A stretch of DNA of 64,000 bases from Paraspadella gotoi (GCA_051294375.1 CM119271.1:5118724-5182723), one strand, 5' to 3'. Shown: positions 32,319 to 41,852, numbered from the stretch's first letter. Numbers and translations: made by a program. The notes: generated by a model not told the origin, from the sequence alone.

Positions 32319-32753
32319 CTATTGGTTGCACAAGTTCAACATCCCGAGTTGTACCATTAATTTTATTAGATTTACACCCTCGGCAAAAGGTAAATAATTA
32401 ATCCTACAAATCAGGCACAGAGTCGTCTTTGTCGTCATTAACAATTTTTTGTAACAAAAAACACACGTCGGGTGACCCTCGCGACAAACGATTAAACGTC
32501 TTTTGGTAGAGAAATCGTTGTAGCAAATGAGACAACGTGTGGACATGATGTTGGTCTGTAAAATGGATGGAAAAAAAGTCTATTTATACCCATATTCAAA
32601 ACTCTTGAAATGTAAAAAAACAAGAATATATATATTTAATGTTAATATATATATTATATAACAATAAGAAATAAAAACAAACATAACTTACTTTCTCTCA
32701 TCATTGTTTTTAGACGCTATTGCTCCTCTTTTAATTCCAAAGTATTGCGCCAT
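32319..32753 (-). CDS. RING-finger gene, second family, copy 1
   Basis: Exon 1 (32753 to about 32692) encodes MAQYFGIKRGAIASKNNDER. After an intron ending TTTTACAG near 32562, exon 2 encodes MSTRCLICYNDFSTKRR, CREGHPTCVFC and CLICRINY, giving C-x2-C, C-x3-H, C-x2-C and C-x2-C spacing for a complete RING. After CLICR the frame differs from copy 2, which keeps a further CRGCKSN zinc pair, so the last 30 codons here are shifted. Confidence 0.6.
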
Positions 32754-32904
32754 TATTTTTTTTTAGCACAATCCAGTGCGAAGTCTTGAATTTTGTTTCC
32801 TTCAAATAAATATGAATATAAATTTTTATTAATTACTTATTATAATAACAGATATATAATTAAATCACCTCAATTTTAAATTTTAAGACTTAAGTTTTTT
32901 ATTT

Positions 32905-33160
32905 CTACGTGGACGGCTGGACTATGGATGACGAGACGGAGGAGGACGGGAGGTCGTTTGGGGTCGCCGGTGACATCGTTGCCAATAATGAAAAAAAAAT
33001 GGTCTGTGACGTCACCAACGCAGGATTCACGGACGAGATTGAGGATGTAGCCGCTGACGTCGTTGGATGGAAGGAGGTTTGCGACGTCACCGGCGTATTC
33101 GTTGAAGCTTTATTCGTCCGTGTAGAGGTCCACGTCGCCGTCGTCGTTGTCCATTTTGCT
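32905..33160 (-). CDS. M-type protein, N-terminal part only (copy M4)
   Basis: Thr/Ser/Pro-rich frame with TNTPVTF-like and TSQTIFF segments and repeated ATSSISSVNP, homologous to the N-terminus of M1 and M7. It stops at 32905, and no membrane segment follows. The matching C-terminal region lies separately at 33850-34020, so the copy is rearranged. Confidence 0.45.
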
Positions 33161-33162
33161 TA

Positions 33163-33486
33163 TCAATTCATGGGTTCAAATGGATTGATAGCGACATGGT
33201 GGTGGGGTTGAGGGTTTACAAAATATGGGAAAATTATTTGTTGGGCAATGTGGAATTGGAGTAAATGAGAGTTAATTTGAATTAAATGGGGAGGGAAGGA
33301 TATGGGTAAAACGGTGGGGGTAAATAAATTGTGGTAGTATGCAGTGTTATTTAATCTTACAATATACCACGAATGGTTATACACTATAAGGGCGCGAGTT
33401 GGGTTAGGGTTAATGTTAAGGTTAAGGTTGAGGTTATTTTCGTTATTATCGTCGGAGCCATAATCGCTATCTGATGGGGAATCCAT
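33163..33486 (-). CDS. M-partner gene P, copy P4 (most complete)
   Basis: A 107-codon frame: an acidic Ser/Asp-rich start (MDSPSDSDYGSDDNNE), Asn/Leu repeats (NLNLNLNINPNP), then the conserved FPPHLIQINSHLLQFHIAQQ block and NPFEPMN end. It directly precedes M4. The + strand RING exon starts 128 bases upstream, so the two are divergently arranged. Confidence 0.6.
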   Translation of the reverse strand: MDSPSDSDYGSDDNNENNLNLNLNINPNPTRALIVYNHSWYIVRLNNTAYYHNLFTPTVLPISFPPHLIQINSHLLQFHIAQQIIFPYFVNPQPHHHVAINPFEPMN

Positions 33487-33555
33487 TTTTGCCGGTTATG
33501 AATTTTTATTTTAGTTTAGTTATCCCTAGGATCCCTCTTCCATTCGATCATTGGC

Positions 33556-33563
33556 TATAAAAG
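33556..33563 (+). promoter_or_regulatory. TATA box for a + strand RING exon
   Basis: TATAAAAG lies 58 bases before ATG at 33614, and the spacing is close to the homologous promoter at 20720. Confidence 0.5.
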
Positions 33564-33613
33564 CGAATGGAATTTTTCGCGCGCGACCAAAAAAGAGAAA
33601 TCTGTTTCGCATA

Positions 33614-33685
33614 ATGAACGCCGACTATATCGTGATATGTAACGTGTGTAAAAATAAATTTAATAAGACATTGGTTGTGTTTTAG
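33614..33685 (+). pseudogene. First RING exon, orphan copy
   Basis: MNADYIVICNVCKNKFNKT matches exon 1 of the RING gene at 20790. It then runs into a TAG and a palindrome arm, so the rest of the gene is absent. Confidence 0.5.
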
Positions 33686-33714
33686 GTTAGTTTATTCTTA
33701 CAAAAAATTATATT

Positions 33715-33860
33715 TTATCTCTGTAGTGATGTCAAAAATGACATCATCATCATTTTCGTTTAATTCTTCTAAATTGTTTAATTCAATATTTCTCTTTAAA
33801 TTAATTTGACTTAATCTCGGGTTTTTTACGCTGGCTAATTTTTTTGGTGTGGGAATAAAG
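33715..33860. repeat. Half palindrome (type B right arm)
   Basis: GATGTCAAAAATGACATCAT, CGTTTAATTCTTCTAAATTG and TACGCTGGCTAATTTTTTTG match right arms elsewhere. The left arm is missing. The M C-terminal region follows to 34020. Confidence 0.55.
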
Positions 33861-34025
33861 GACGAAAACATATTTATTCTATGGGTAGGGAAATTAGTTC
33901 TTCTGGTTCTTCTTCGTCTTTGATTGGAATATTTGATGATTTTAGTTGTTTAATTTCTTTCACATTTTTTTTGACTGTTTTAAAAATAATAATAATAAAA
34001 GTTAAAATAACAATTAAAAATAACA
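33860..34025 (-). pseudogene. Orphan C-terminal exon of an M gene
   Basis: Minus-strand sequence matches the hydrophobic and tail part of M (for example the KQLKSSNI-type segment), with no Ser/Thr-rich exon attached; at 34027 it joins gene K sequence. Confidence 0.45.
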
Positions 34026-34026
34026 A

Positions 34027-34110
34027 ATAATAATTAGAGAAGGGGCCGATGACAAAGAGGCGCCCGACCCGGAAGCACCGGAATTGTATTTGTCTTTCAT
34101 GGATCTAATT
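34027..34110 (-). pseudogene. Array gene K fragment
   Basis: A short match to the Ser/Gly linker region of K near 31815-31930, truncated on both sides. Confidence 0.4.
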
Positions 34111-34179
34111 TAAGGGCAAAGGAATAAGAAAATTGATAAATTCATTCATTCATTCATTCGTTCATTAATAACCTTACGG

Positions 34180-34450
34180 GATCATTTTGACGGCGTCGTA
34201 TTTCTCATTTTCCGCCTTGATGGCTTTCAAGGACAAACTAATAAAAAAATACATAAAAATGTATTATATTAAATGTCTTGAGTCTCGTGCAATAAAATGA
34301 TGGGAAATTAATTGACAATTTTCTATTTTTACTTACTGAATTTCTTTGTTTCCGGCAGAATGGTTCGTTCCGCGCTTCATTCCCAAAAAATGTGCCATTT
34401 TTTCTCTTGAATGTCGCCTGATGCAAATGTTTGACCTTTTTTCTCAAAAG
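34180..34450 (-). other. Small exons, second copy
   Basis: Exons at 34170-34245 (LKAIKAENEKYDAVKMI) and 34335-34395 (MAHFLGMKRGTNHSAGNKEI), separated by an AT-rich intron, lie in the same order as at 31975-32240 but here with the first exon retained. Confidence 0.4.
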
Positions 34451-34499
34451 ACAAAAAATTAAATTAAGTTCTTATTTTTACATTCAAAATTACCTTAAA

Positions 34500-34974
34500 T
34501 TTATATTATCTTTTTTAAGGTTTTATTCGCATCTATTGGTTGCAGAAGTTCAACATCCCGAGTTGTACGATTAATTTTATTAGATTTACACCCTCGGCAA
34601 AAGGTAAATAAATTAATCCTACAAATCAGGCACAGAGTCGTCTTTGTCGTCAATTAACAATTTTTCATAGCAAAAAACACACGTTGGGTGACCCTCGCAA
34701 CAAACAAACGTCTTTTGGTAGAGAAATCATTATAGCAAACGGGACAACGTGTGGACATGATGTTGGTCTGTAAAATGGATGAAAAAAAAAGTCTATTTAT
34801 ACCCATATTCAAAACTCTTGAAATGTTAAAAAACAAGAATATTATATATTTAATATTTAATGTTAATATATATATTATATAACAATAAGAAATAAAAACA
34901 AACATAACTTACTTTCTCTCATCGTTGTTTTTAGACGCTATTGCTCCTCTTTTAATTCCAAAGTATTGCGCCAT
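34500..34974 (-). pseudogene. RING-finger gene, second family, copy 2
   Basis: Same two-exon layout as 32319-32753. MSTRCPVCYNDFSTKRR is followed by a one-base shift that destroys the Cys/His region in the first frame, while the C-terminal CLICRINLFTFCRGCKSN is intact in another. The indels in copies 1 and 2 are at different places, so neither single copy is whole. Confidence 0.55.
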
Positions 34975-35104
34975 TATTTTTTTTAGCACAATCCAGTGCG
35001 AAGTCTTAAATTTTGTTTCCTTCCAATAAATATGAATATAAATTTATATTAATTACTTATTATAATAACAAATATATCATTAAATCACCTCAATTTTAAA
35101 TCTT

Positions 35105-35290
35105 AAGTTTTTTATTTATTTCTACATGTTGAACTATTTCAACATTGTGAAAGTAAAATCCTATTAAATTGCGTTTGCAACCTTGACAAAGTTTGTAATA
35201 GTTTGTTCTACAAATAGAACAATGTGGGATTTTCTTTTTTTCTTATCACATTCTTTAATTTTTAGAAAACAAAGCACGTTATGTGCCCGT
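35105..35290 (-). pseudogene. RING-finger gene, third partial copy
   Basis: Fragments with CSICRTNYYKLCQGCKRN and DVEIVQHVE-like ends match the C-terminal zinc pairs of the second RING family. Upstream cysteines are shifted out of frame. Confidence 0.4.
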
Positions 35291-35365
35291 ATTCATTTGT
35301 TGAACCAAATTTATTTGGCTCAACCTACGGTTTTTTACGGTGGCCAGTTTTTTGGGTTGGGGGGA
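35285..35365. repeat. Half palindrome (type A right arm)
   Basis: TTGAACCAAATTTATTTGGC, CGGTTTTTTACGGTGGCCAG and TTTTTTGGGTTGGGG match the type A right arm at 44630-44685. Confidence 0.55.
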
Positions 35366-35369
35366 AAAA

Positions 35370-35780
35370 AGGGGAAAACATATTTATACGGCGGGAGGAA
35401 GGGGGTATTGATTCACTTTGGTCTTCTTCGGCATCTTCTTCTTCTATTGATATATTTGTTGATTTTAGTTTTTTTCCTTACTTCAATTAACATTTTTAAC
35501 CTTTTTGAAAATAACAATAACAAAAGTTAAAATAAAAACTAATCCGATTGTTGTCATGATCCAATTTGAGCTATGAAAAAGAATGAAAAAAACAAATTAA
35601 GAAAAACATAAATATATAATAATGATGATGATGATGATAACATTTAACAATATAAGATATTCATATTAATTTTTTACTTGTTTTGTTGACTCGTGGTTGG
35701 GTTTGCCGATCTTGTATCTATATATCTATATAGTATTATAAAATTCGAAGAGAACAAAGTAAATACAATTTCAGAATCGT
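35370..35780 (-). pseudogene. M-type C-terminal region, type A copy
   Basis: Near-identical to 11290-11640, including the exon before ATAGCTCAAATTGG, but a small deletion removes part of the hydrophobic segment and the Ser/Thr exon is absent. Confidence 0.45.
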
Positions 35781-35975
35781 CTGGACCTCAACTTTCCAAA
35801 TCCAAGCTTTGTTTCATTTGGCTTTGGCGACTGATCCCTGGCCTTAAAGACGGTGGACTAGAAGTGGTCAGTTCTTTTACGAGGCTGATGTTGTTGACCT
35901 CCTCCGGATTGGGATTGGAATTGAGACGACCCTATTTGGAAGATCTTGAAGTCATTTTTGGCCCATTTTTTTAAA
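35780..35975 (-). pseudogene. Decayed copy of the acidic exon near 21500
   Basis: Minus-strand sequence beginning with a WAKNDFKIFQIGSSQ-like peptide matches the WAEDLEEDEFEIVQ exon, then contains stops. Confidence 0.35.
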
Positions 35976-36139
35976 AAATAAACATTTTGTTTTATTTATT
36001 TTTCAAAAAAAAAAATACTTAGATTGATAAAAAAAAACTAAAACAAAAACTTACTTTAAAGTTTTATTACAATATTTTTATAACTTTTCTTACCTTTTGT
36101 TGACACAAGGAGCAGACATCAGAGAGTACTAAAAGCCGG

Positions 36140-36290
36140 GAGAAACGGGGTCCGATTCAAACACACTTTGTCTTTTTATTTCTTTCTCGCTATCTCTATC
36201 TCTCTTTTGATTTTCTCTTGCTCTCTCTTTTATTTGAACTCAGCGAACTCGTTGAAGTCGAGATAAGAGATCTTGAGATCTTTTGTTTAA
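36140..36290. repeat. GA module
   Basis: Copy of the 17345-17560 block with GAAACGGGGTCCGATTCAAA and GTCGAGATAAGAGATCTTGA. Confidence 0.65.
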
Positions 36291-36492
36291 AATTATTGAG
36301 GTTACTTAAGTACATCTACGAACCAAGGTATAATTATATTATCTTTTGTTTTTCGTTTTCTTTGACTCGAATTATCTTTTTAAGTACAATCTTTTAATTA
36401 CTCTCTCTCTTTCTCTCTCTCTCTCTCTTTTTCTCGATCTTTCTCCCTGTTAATTTTGCACGTGAATCACACCCGGATTTTTGAAAATGGAA

Positions 36493-36517
36493 NNNNNNNN
36501 NNNNNNNNNNNNNNNNN
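36493..36517. other. Assembly gap (25 N)
   Basis: A run of 25 N inside the subterminal region. A fixed-size run may not reflect true length. Confidence 0.95.
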
Positions 36518-36534
36518 TTGAGGATTTGAGTAAA

Positions 36535-36730
36535 TACAAACATTAAACATTTTGATGTGAATCGTATCTAAAAGCTTTTTACAATGCTTATCAGGATTGT
36601 TTGATTTGACATTTACAGTAGTTACTTTTTTAGATTTAATTAAAAACTAAGATATAATAACGTTAAAAATGAGTATATTAAATTATAAAAACAACGACAC
36701 AAAAATCAATGATTAATTAAATATATACAA
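36535..36730. repeat. Type B terminal region, third copy
   Basis: Near-identical to 28325-28523. Confidence 0.65.
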
Positions 36731-36967
36731 TTATTTAAAAAATTAGCCAGCGTAAAAAACCCTTGATTTTATTAAAAGAATAAGAAAATTAGGGAAATAT
36801 TTAATTAAACGATTTAAGAGAAGAATTAATTAAAGAGAGCTGGTGATGTCAAAAAGCACATCATCATCATCTTCATTTAATTCTTCTCCTAAATCGTTTA
36901 ATTCAATATTTCCCTTTAAATTAATTTGACTTAATCGGGGGTTTTTGGACGCTGGCTAATTTTTTGG
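36731..36967. repeat. Palindrome P5 (type B/B)
   Basis: Outer ends AAAAATTAGCCAGCGTAAAA and GACGCTGGCTAATTTTTTGG are inverted, with the same inner arms and CATCATCATC-type centre as P2 and P3. The left arm is about 10 bases shorter than in P3. Confidence 0.65.
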
Positions 36968-36969
36968 GG

Positions 36970-37629
36970 TAGGTATAAAAGATGAAAACATGTTGACTTT
37001 GTGGGATGCTAGGGGTGGGAAAACTATCTCCTCCGGTTCTTCTTCCTCTTTGTCTTCATTTAAAATATTTGACGATTTTAATTGTTTTATTTCTTTACAT
37101 TTTCTTTACCATTTTAAAAATAATAATAATAATAAAACTTAAAATAACAATTAAAATCATCAAATTACCTAGAGAAAGAGTTAGTATTATCCAATTTGAA
37201 GTAGAGTTGGACGCTGGAATGGGGTAGATGAGAAGGAGGAGGAACTCGCCTCTGAGGTCGCCTTTGACGCCAAAGACGTCGCTGGGGTCGATGTTATTGA
37301 GATTGTTTTGTTTACCGGCGACGTCATAAACGTCGGCGGCCTGGACGAGATAGATGGGATGGAAGATTCCGGTGACGTCAAGGACCCGTTTTCCTTGACA
37401 ATGACGTCACCGGAGTAGTTTTATCCTTTTGCACCCTCGGGGACGACGCCGAGGGTGCTGAGGATGTAGATAAGGAACTTGCCGCCGGAGCATTTGTGCT
37501 CAACGGCGCAGGAGCCTTTGACGTTGTACTCGACGAAGATCTTGGCGCTGGAGCGCTTGTGCTCAACGGCGCCGGAGCCTTTGATGTTGTAGACAAAGAG
37601 CTCGGCGCCAATCCTTGGATTCGGCCCAA
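36970..37629 (-). pseudogene. M-type membrane protein, copy M5
   Basis: Equivalent to M6 in unit 2 but split into three frames by indels (for example near 37220 and 37400). The Ala/Ser/Pro repeats (KAPAPLSTSAPAP), NKTISITSTPATS and the hydrophobic segment are all recognisable. Confidence 0.55.
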
Positions 37630-37850
37630 GCTTCATTGGTCAAGTCATCCTTCCCAGGTGCTGCCGACATGCTCATCTTGGCAAATATTTCATCCACAGT
37701 TCGACAAGGCATGTACTTCACAATCCTACTCAATCCCGATCTATAAGAAACGGGAACATACTGCTGGGAACAAAATTCAACATCCTCCAAGTGATAATGG
37801 ATCACACTAGGAGCATCCAATGGCATATCCTTACGGACAAACCCATGTCA
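37613..37850 (-). pseudogene. Retroelement-like fragment joined to M5
   Basis: Frame with LSRIVKYMPCRTVDEIFAKM and SAAPGKDDLTNEAW. The APGKDDLT block resembles the APGPDGLT motif at the start of non-LTR reverse transcriptases. It replaces the N-terminus of the M gene. Confidence 0.4.
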
Positions 37851-38010
37851 TTAGAGAGATAATAATAAACGGGATTGGAGCTTGATCCAGAACCCGAGGC
37901 GGGGACTGGATCACTTTCTTTAATTTTCCGTCGCTATCTCTATCTCTCTTTTAATTCTCTGTCTCTATCCCTCTCTCTCTGATTAAAGTTCGATCTTGAG
38001 TTTAATTGCA
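37850..38010. repeat. GA module
   Basis: Contains GGAGCTTGATCCAGAACC, GGCGGGGACTGGATCACTTT and CGCTATCTCTATCTCTCTTT, immediately 3' of the Z gene pair. Confidence 0.65.
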
Positions 38011-38015
38011 GGTGT

Positions 38016-38566
38016 TTATTTCACATGAATGTTATTTTTTAGGTAAACATGATTGACAAACAGCACCACAATTTTCACAATGATTGGGATACAAAGCAGC
38101 AATATTGTAAAATTGATAAATGATAAAATCAAGAAATTTTTGATGTTAGTTAGTCCTTGGATTTGAATAAAAGAAAGTTTTTTTTCAATGACTGCATTGT
38201 TGGATTCATTCATTAATTCTGCGGGTGGATAATATCCGTATGGTTTGATGATTAACTCGGTTTCATCTTCTAACGTCAGGTCCATGGTAAGTTTGATTTC
38301 AAAGTATTTTCTTCATAGACAAAAGTGTCTTCTGCTTCGAAGGTTGTGCAATCGAAGTTATCAGGATCACAGAAGAACTCGTACAGTTTATCGAAAGGTC
38401 CATTTTTAACTAAATGCTTTAGTTCTCTGAATGGTATTTGAATCGAGCACATAGCAAAGATTGGTTCTCTCTGATGAATTTGCACGAACTTGACTTTCTT
38501 GTTATTCATTGCACAGAAATAAACGTCTTCGCAAATCTCGAAGGCCTTTCCCTTTTTAATTTCCAT
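38016..38566 (-). CDS. Overlapping gene pair Z (unit 1 copy)
   Basis: Gene 1 (38566-38276, 96 codons, MEIKKGKAFEICEDVYF) ends TTACCATGGACCTGA, inside which gene 2 (38285-38016, MDLTLEDETELIIKPYG) starts, a 10-base overlap. Gene 2 ends in the CENCGAVCQSC zinc ribbon, though here a shift near 38110 gives an alternative hydrophobic C-terminus. See the unit 2 entry for the identical pair. Confidence 0.55.
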
Positions 38567-38599
38567 TTTACTTTAATTAAGAAACAAAATTGAAAAATC

Positions 38600-39310
38600 A
38601 TATAATTAAACAAATCAAAAACGCAAATCAATACAATTATTTACAATGATTTTACTATTCTAAATCTAAATCAATACATATTTATAATTGAACAATAAGG
38701 GGGAGCATCCATGATGGCAAAAACTCCCCCCTCTTTGTCACTCGAGTCTACCTCCTCACCCATCCTCACCAACTCCTCATCATCTTCAATCAACACTCTC
38801 CTCAACTCCATCACTCCTTCCCTCACCCTAATCTTCTCGGGCTCTCGGGTACATCGTTCTCCCCGATGTGATGCAGGTGTTTGGGTTTACCCACATCACA
38901 CGATGAGAGATCCGTCTCGTAGAGGCTGATGAAAATATAGAGAAAAAGTTAGTTTGAATTGTAAGTTTTAAAAATAAAGTTTTATAATCTTACATGGAGA
39001 TTAGACCTTCTACATATAGTAGGTCTTGCGCGTTTGCCCGGTCGGTCTTGTTGACCGGGCGCCCCATGAAGAATGATGCCCTTAGGAGGCACCATTGGGT
39101 TGGGGGATCATGGGGCCGCAGGAGTAGGGGAAATTTTTTTCCTCCTCCCCGATTACGTAATCTTCCATCCTCTCAAAAACATACATCTTCTCAGAGATGT
39201 ATGTTTTAAGTCTTTAAGTCTTTAACGCTTTCTAGGCAAACCATGTCTGGGACATGGTTTGCCATAGCTTCTTCATGAAGCTTTTTCCAATCGATATCTG
39301 CCATCTGTTA
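38600..39310 (-). CDS. Array gene W (unit 1 copy)
   Basis: The start MADIDWKKLHEEAMANHVPD lies at about 39303. A slippage-prone run of GACTTAAA repeats near 39205-39230 breaks the frame. Then come MEDYVIGEEE-like sequence and the segment ending LLLYVEGLISM with a GTAAG donor, and an exon whose frame reaches 38711. Homopolymer losses damage several places compared with unit 2. Confidence 0.45.
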
Positions 39311-39324
39311 ATATAAATTTTTAC

Positions 39325-39575
39325 ATTCAATCAGATTCATAGAGTTCGAGAATCTTATTACAATGATCAATAAAAAAATTAAGAAAAACGCTAATGTTGA
39401 TAAAACTTTTAACTACGAAATTTAAACAAGAATATTCTGGGTCTGGTCCTCCAAGAAACAAGATATCAAAATCTTTAGCATCGTCTTTAATCCATAGTGT
39501 TGCCGTTAGTCCTTCGCATAGTTTACACTCGAATTTTTAGAAGTTGGGAGATCGATTTGGGTTGAAAAGAAAATC
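39325..39575 (-). pseudogene. Array gene D, truncated copy (unit 1)
   Basis: Matches the C-terminal half of the complete D gene at 47184-47615 (FDILFLGGPDPEYSC, then a hydrophobic segment). It is cut at about 39572, where a GA module begins. Confidence 0.5.
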
Positions 39576-39579
39576 AGAG

Positions 39580-39740
39580 ATAATAAAAAACGGGGTCTGC
39601 AGCTTGATGTAGAACCGGGGCGGGGACTGGAGCAATTTCTTTAATTTTCCATCGCTATCTCTCTCTTTTAATTTTCTCTCGCTATCCCTCTCTGATTAAA
39701 GTTCGATCTTGAGTTTAATCGCAGGTGTTTATTTCACATG
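39580..39740. repeat. GA module
   Basis: Contains AAAACGGGGTCTGCAGCTTG and CGGGGCGGGGACTGGAGCAA, followed by CGCTATCTCTCTCTTTTAAT. Confidence 0.65.
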
Positions 39741-39779
39741 GTTTTTTACAAAGTAAACAAAAGTAAACACATCACAATA

Positions 39780-40135
39780 TTATTTTTTAGGTAAACAAGA
39801 TTGACAAACAGCACCACAATTTTCACAATGATTGGGATACAAAGCAGCAATATTGTAAAATTGATAAATGATAAAATCAAGAAATTTTTCAACATTGGTT
39901 AATCCTTGGATTTGAATTAAAGAAAGTTTTTTTTCAATGACTGCATTGTTGGATTCATTCATTAATTCTGCGGGTGGATAATATCCATATGGTTTGATGA
40001 TTAACACGGTTTCATCTTCCAACGTCAGGTCCATGGTAAGTTTGATTCAAAGTATTTTCCTTCATAGACAAAAGTGTCTTCCGCTTCGAAGCTTGTACAA
40101 TCGAAGTTATCGGGATCACAGAAGAACTCATACAA
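39780..40135 (-). pseudogene. Second Z copy in unit 1, truncated
   Basis: Gene 2 of the pair is intact (MDLTLEDETVLIIKPYG to CGAVCQSCLPKK, 84 codons, 40034-39780). Gene 1 is cut after its last 30 codons by a GA module at 40135. It differs from the first Z copy by several substitutions, so this is an older duplicate. Confidence 0.55.
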
Positions 40136-40330
40136 GAGATAATAAAAAACGGGGTCTGCAGCTTGACCTAGAATTCGGACGGGGACTGCAGCTTGATCCA
40201 AAACCTGACACGGGGACTAGATCACTTTCCTTTTTAATTCCCTTTAATTTCCTATCGCTATCTCTATCTCTCTTTTAATTCTCCGTCGCTATCCCTCTCT
40301 GATTTTAAACTCGAGTGGTCGATCTGAAAA
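40130..40330. repeat. GA module, extended form
   Basis: Two GC-rich parts in a row (CTGCAGCTTGACCTAGAATT and CTGCAGCTTGATCCAAAACC), then the CT-rich part. Confidence 0.6.
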
Positions 40331-40550
40331 TACGTAACCGTTTTTGAATTCGAATTATTGATAATACTTAAGTACAAATGACGAATTTTTACCCTGAGAA
40401 TTTTCCATATGATGAACTAGGATTTCGATTACATTTACAGTAGATACTGTTTACAATGAATTAAACACCTTTGTTATGACTACGAGAAATAATATAATTA
40501 TTAACATTTATACAGTGAACATAAAAAAAACAGAACAAGAACATACAATT
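40305..40550. repeat. Type A terminal region
   Basis: Near-identical to 44150-44390 and close to 10770-11036. Confidence 0.65.
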
Positions 40551-40798
40551 ACCCAAAAAATTGACCACCGTAAAAAACCATAGATTAACCTAAAAATAAA
40601 TTTGGTTCAACAAAGGGAAAATATAATATTTTCAAATATGATTTAAGAGAAGAATTAATTAAAGAGAGCTGGTGATGTCAAAAAGCACATCATCATCATC
40701 TTCATTTAATTCTTCTCCTAAATCGTTTAATTCAATATTTCCCTTTAAATTAATTTGACTTAATCGGGGGTTTTTGGACGCTGGCTAATTTTTTGGGG
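40551..40798. repeat. Palindrome P6 (chimeric type A left, type B right)
   Basis: The left arm is type A (ACCCAAAAAATTGACCACCG onward) up to about 40639. The right arm is type B (GACGCTGGCTAATTTTTTGG). The switch is at the duplication boundary, so the arms pair poorly compared with P5 and P7. Confidence 0.65.
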
Positions 40799-41751
40799 GT
40801 AGGTATAAAAGATGAAAACATGTTGACTTTGTGGGATGCTAGGGGTGGGAAAACTATCTCCTCCGGTTCTTCTTCCTCTTTGTCTTCATTTAAAATATTT
40901 GACGATTTTAATTGTTTTATTTCTTTTACATTTTTCTTTACCATTTTAAAAATAATAATAATAATAAAACTTAAAATAACAATTAAAATCATCAAATTAC
41001 CTAGAGAAAGAGTTAGTATTATCCAATTTGAAGTAGAGTTGGACGCTGGGAATGGGGTAGATGAGAAGGAGGAGGAACTCGCCTCTGAGGTCGCCTTTGA
41101 CGCCAATGACGTCGCTGGGGTCGATGTTATTGAGATTGTTTTGTTTACCGGCGACGTCATAAACGTCGGCGGCCTGGACGAGATAGATGGGATGGAAGAT
41201 TCCGGTGACGTCAAGGACCCGTTTTCCTTGGACAATGACGTCACCGGAGTAGTTTTATCCTTTTGCACCCTCGGGGACGACGCCGAGGGTGCTGAGGATG
41301 TAGATAAGGAACTTGCCGCCGGAGCATTTGTGCTCAACGGCGCAGGAGCCTTTGACGTTGTACTCGACGAAGATCTTGGCGCTGGAGCGCTTGTGCTCAA
41401 CGGCGCCGGAGCCTTTGATGTTGTAGACAAAGAGCTCGGCGCCAATCCTTGGATTCGGGCCCAAGCTTCATTGGTCAAGTCATCCTTCCCAGGTGCTGCC
41501 GACATGCTCATCTTGGCAAATATTTCATCCACAGTTCGACAAGGCATGTACTTCACAATCCTACTCAATCCCGATCTATAAGAAACGGGAACATACTGCT
41601 GGGAACAAAATTCAACATCCTCCAAGTGATAATGGATCACACTAGGAGCATCCAATGGCATATCCTTACGGACAAACCCCATGTCATTAGAGAGATAATA
41701 ATAAACGGGGATTGGAGCTTGATCCAGAACCCGAGGCGGGGACTGGATCAC
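40750..41751 (-). CDS. M-type membrane protein with foreign N-terminus (copy M6)
   Basis: A continuous 333-codon frame. Residues 1-98 (MIQSPPRVLDQAPIPVYYYL to LTNEAW) are unrelated to other M proteins and include an APGKDDLT block reminiscent of non-LTR reverse transcriptase. Residues 100-205 are Ser/Thr/Ala/Pro-rich with NKTISITS. About 245-275 is the membrane segment (IILTLSLGNLMILIVILSF), followed by a basic then acidic tail ending PPIKSN. The stop codon lies inside palindrome P6, so the terminal repeat encodes the tail. Confidence 0.6.
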   Translation of the reverse strand: MIQSPPRVLDQAPIPVYYYLSNDMGFVRKDMPLDAPSVIHYHLEDVEFCSQQYVPVSYRSGLSRIVKYMPCRTVDEIFAKMSMSAAPGKDDLTNEAWARIQGLAPSSLSTTSKAPAPLSTSAPAPRSSSSTTSKAPAPLSTNAPAASSLSTSSAPSASSPRVQKDKTTPVTSLSKENGSLTSPESSIPSISSRPPTFMTSPVNKTISITSTPATSLASKATSEASSSSFSSTPFPASNSTSNWIILTLSLGNLMILIVILSFIIIIIFKMVKKNVKEIKQLKSSNILNEDKEEEEPEEIVFPPLASHKVNMFSSFIPTPKKLASVQKPPIKSN

Positions 41752-41850
41752 TTTCTTTAATTTTCCGTCGCTATCTCTATCTCTCTTTTAATTCTCTGTC
41801 TCTATCCCTCTCTCTCTGATTAAAGTTCGATCTTGAGTTTAATTGCAGGT
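41690..41850. repeat. GA module
   Basis: Same as 37850-38010, directly 3' of the Z pair. Confidence 0.65.
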
Positions 41851-41852
41851 GT

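Larger units (their letters stand above)
36811..40639. repeat. Tandem duplication, unit 1 (about 3.83 kb)
   Basis: Starting at GATTTAAGAGAAGAATTAAT (36811), the sequence is repeated almost base for base from 40640 to about 44470. Differences are mostly single-base indels in homopolymers plus a few substitutions. Either a very recent duplication or an assembly duplication would explain this. Confidence 0.85.

Noticed and set aside
33395-33440. TTAGGG-like strings suggesting interstitial telomere repeats
   Set aside because: The pattern GGTTAATGTTAAGGTTAAGG is irregular and encodes the Asn/Leu repeats of gene P4 on the other strand.
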